DNA of 64,000 bases from Pegea sp. RAD2-039 (lineage: Eukaryota; Chordata; Thaliacea; Salpida; Salpidae): NCBI GenBank assembly GCA_034620365.1, contig JAQGEQ010000289.1, forward strand, positions 248,001-312,000, written 5' to 3'. The number at the start of each line of letters is the position of its first letter. Within the stretch, counting starts at the first letter, position 1. Shown in pieces: positions 61,444-64,000 of this stretch. Position numbers and translations under genes: made by a program. The notes under the pieces were generated by a model. That model was not told where the DNA came from, made no database searches, and saw nothing but the letters and a program-made list of their open reading frames with translations.

Positions 61444-63442
61444 GCTTAGAGTATTTCGAAAAGTGACTCACGACAATTTCTTACTTTTAATAATTCGCTT
61501 TCGTTCTTAGCTTCTTATTTAATAAATTTCATTAAAAACAATTATAGCATATTTTTATTTCAGGTGTACCAACAAAAAACATCCGCTAGGTGGCAATGTT
61601 CAGTTATTTGATATCTCACCTGCTTCCCAGTACTTCAGCTGAATGCTTATTATTATTTTCATTCAGCAAAGACTCCTCTGCCATCTTCCCAAGCCAGGGA
61701 AATACCCTTAACTGATTTTTCTTTATTTATTTTTGGAAGTTATTCACACAACCCTAGCTGAAGAGAAAATTGATTTAAAAACAAAACTTTTGACTTTATT
61801 TAATAGCCTCAGGAAACGTTCTTCGTGACTAATATCACTTCTAACCTTTCTATCAACAAAAGTTCTAGAAATCGATCATCAGCAATAAACGCGACTTTAA
61901 AAAGTAAATATCGATCGAAAAGTATTAAGTTCTGACTTCTCTAACAAGCAGCACAAGAAATAAACAACATCAACCTAAACCAAGGTATTGAAGATAGAGG
62001 AAATGACGTCATCGTGTTTGATTATACTTTATATTTTTCTTTGATAAAATAGAATTGATAGCGTCATCTAATAATATCAGTTTACCGATGGAATGTCAAG
62101 GAACAATTTCTGGACAGAAAGTAAATGGTGTTTCTAAGCAAAAATTACTGAAGCGTTTCGACATTCTTATTGGTTGTTGGTCATGTGACTAATAGCTGTT
62201 TACTTTTGTCAAACAGGTCGATATTAGTAGCAAATAAAATCTATTTTGTCATGTACTTTTTCAAAAGAGTTTAAAAAAGATAATTGCAAAATAATCAGGG
62301 GCTTTTTATGTAAAAACCCTTTTTTTCACAACGAAGTTTTAAACAACAAAATTAGTAAGAAAGGTTAGTGATGAATGAGTAAAAATGTTTTATGAACTTA
62401 TAAAAGAATCAATAAAGTATCAATTGTATATCCAATGACATTTTTCATAAACTTTCTCTTTCATCCAAATAATTTGATTATTTAGTTGAACTTTTGCTGC
62501 TAAACAATCTAATTTCAAAAATAAATATTTTCTATCAAATTAATCAGAAAACTTTGACGTAAAAATGCAAATAATTTTTGAACCTTATCTTCATTTTAAC
62601 AAAATTCCCTCAAACTTTTACGAGTTTTTTCATCCGAAACACTTTCTTTCAAATGAATTATCTTCTTCATTTTTTTAAATAAATCATTTTAGATTTGTTA
62701 ACTTTGAAAATCTATCTAAATTAAAACGCAAAAATCGCCTGAAGCAACATTAAAAAATGGTTTATTAAAAAATCAGGTAGTCAAATTTTACAGTTTTAAT
62801 CCATAAAATTATTTATTTCTCTAAGAAATTACTATTTTCCATGACAACCATAATCTAACACGTCAAACAGTTCCGCGTGACTAATTCTAAACCTTAAAAA
62901 AACTGTAATGTTTATTACTAATAAGTTATATCACGTTTAAATCGAATACTCGTCGGTGATTGGCTAATAAAAGACATAACAATAAGTCCATCATCTTCAT
63001 AAATAAACCTAAAAATAAAATCTAACTTTCATTTCGTTCTTAACAATCTACGTTAACTTCTGCTGATGACAGAGAAGAGACGTTTGCAATTAACTTTTGA
63101 CTAATGTCTGTAAATAGAATTAAACATGAGATGAACATAAACCCAAACGCTCACCCGAATAACCGTCCAGTAATTTGATTCTTTAAAAGTCCTTGAATTC
63201 TAACAATTACAAAAAACTTGACAACAATTTTCTGCTCCATTTCATTTTAATAAAAAAATTTAAATAATATTCACTTTAGAAATAAAGCTGTTAATCTATA
63301 AAACGTTCAGTTATGGAGTTTTGTGAACGTTTTTTTAGCTAATTCAATTATTTATAAATGTTTTTATTTATTTAAACATATTTTTGTGTCTCAGACTTTG
63401 AGCTTCCAAAGCAAGAAATAAAATCAGAAGAATATTCTTATT
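61444..63442. other. Upstream region of KCNT and intergenic stretch
   Basis: No gene is supported. TGACGTCA lies at 62004-62011. A short frame from ATG 62088 (about 33 codons) has no support. Confidence 0.4.
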
Positions 63443-63621
63443 ATGAAAACAAGAGTATTTGTTCTTTTATATTTATTAGTTGCTGTAAAAGCAAGTTCAT
63501 TTTTCATAAATTATTCAAAATACTTTTAAATATTTATTTTGCAGGCTCATCACGAAATGAAATTAAAATTGAGATCTTAAAAAGAAGTGAGAAAAAGTTT
63601 AGAAAAATAGTCAGTATTTAA
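63443..63621 (+). CDS. Possible small secreted cationic peptide
   Basis: ATG at 63443 opens a strong signal-peptide-like sequence (MKTRVFVLLYLLVAVKA). A donor at 63495 and acceptor ending at 63544 define a 50-nt intron, the same size as many confirmed introns here. The join keeps the frame and gives a 42-residue product whose tail is SRNEIKIEILKRSEKKFRKI, rich in Lys/Arg with dibasic KR, ending at the TAA 63619-63621. It could be a secreted peptide precursor. Alternatively exon 2 may splice on beyond the window. The family is not recognised. Confidence 0.4.
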
Positions 63622-64000
63622 CTAAATCTAAATTGTGTAATAACTGCATGGTTTTTACAGTTTTAAAAAAGAATTTTTTATGCAAATAAATAGAAATATT
63701 TTGAATATTTCAAAATATCTATTAGCAACAACTTTATAGATTGTTTAGGTCATTGAAAAAAAAATACTTTTAAAGTTGTTCAAATATTTTAAATTCAATT
63801 TTATATTTTCAAAAAATAGAGTTTGAAATTGACAAAAACAAATCGAAATATTGATCAACAAACATTTTTTAAACTGCAAAATATTTTCTTATTTGTTTAT
63901 TTTAAAGAAGTTTTCATCATTATGTTATATAATAGTTTAAAAGGTGGAATTATATCCAAATAAAAGTGAATGAATTGAGTGAAAATCATTATTTTGATAC
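63622..64000. other. AT-rich end of window
   Basis: No feature is seen; further exons of the small secreted candidate could start beyond the edge. Confidence 0.3.

Noticed and set aside
62088-62189. Short + strand frame of about 33 codons
   Set aside because: It is isolated and short, without a signal peptide, domain or convincing splice sites.

Overview
The window is from an AT-rich nuclear genome of an animal, most likely an invertebrate. All but one of the confident protein genes are split by GT-AG introns, many only 48-70 nt long. The gene set is metazoan: a receptor tyrosine phosphatase, an Slo2-type potassium channel, a claudin-like protein, an aquaporin, HECTD2 and FBXO36. Density is about one gene per 6-7 kb. 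I cannot place the species more closely. Gene models were spliced by hand from the sequence; where I checked, the exon phases agree.

Layout. 1-6 kb: non-coding DNA, a fragment of a tyrosine-phosphatase exon, a decayed Kelch-like gene and a tandem tRNA-Cys array. 6.3-15.4 kb (minus): a receptor-type protein tyrosine phosphatase with C-type lectin, Ig and FN3 ectodomains, an intact D1 and a dead D2. 17.9-19.6 kb (+): FBXO36. 22.3-28.4 kb (+): tripeptidyl peptidase II, full length. 30.5-35.9 kb (+): HECTD2-type E3 ubiquitin ligase with a tRNA-Gly on the opposite strand inside an intron. 40.6-42.4 kb (+): intronless triokinase/DHA kinase, followed by a 28-bp satellite. 44.5-45.5 kb (minus): aquaporin. 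46.1-46.9 kb (minus): claudin-like four-pass protein. 47.6-51.8 kb: an 831-bp inverted repeat with tRNA-Gly genes and a LINE fragment. 53.0-55.8 kb (+): an HSFY-like factor with an SGFNNQPT repeat tail. 56.2-61.4 kb (minus): Slo2/KCNT channel. 63.4 kb (+): a possible small secreted peptide.

The genes do not form one pathway. TPP2 and HECTD2 both act in protein turnover; the others are unrelated neighbours.

The most striking feature is at DNA level. The palindrome TGACGTCA occurs about 45 times by hand count, against roughly 0.5 expected for this base composition. It lies in coding sequence, in tiny introns and between genes, most densely in the triokinase gene (15 sites in about 1.6 kb) and the KCNT gene (19 sites in about 3.1 kb). 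A second palindrome, TCACGTGA, is also over-represented. This looks like a highly iterated palindrome of unknown function.
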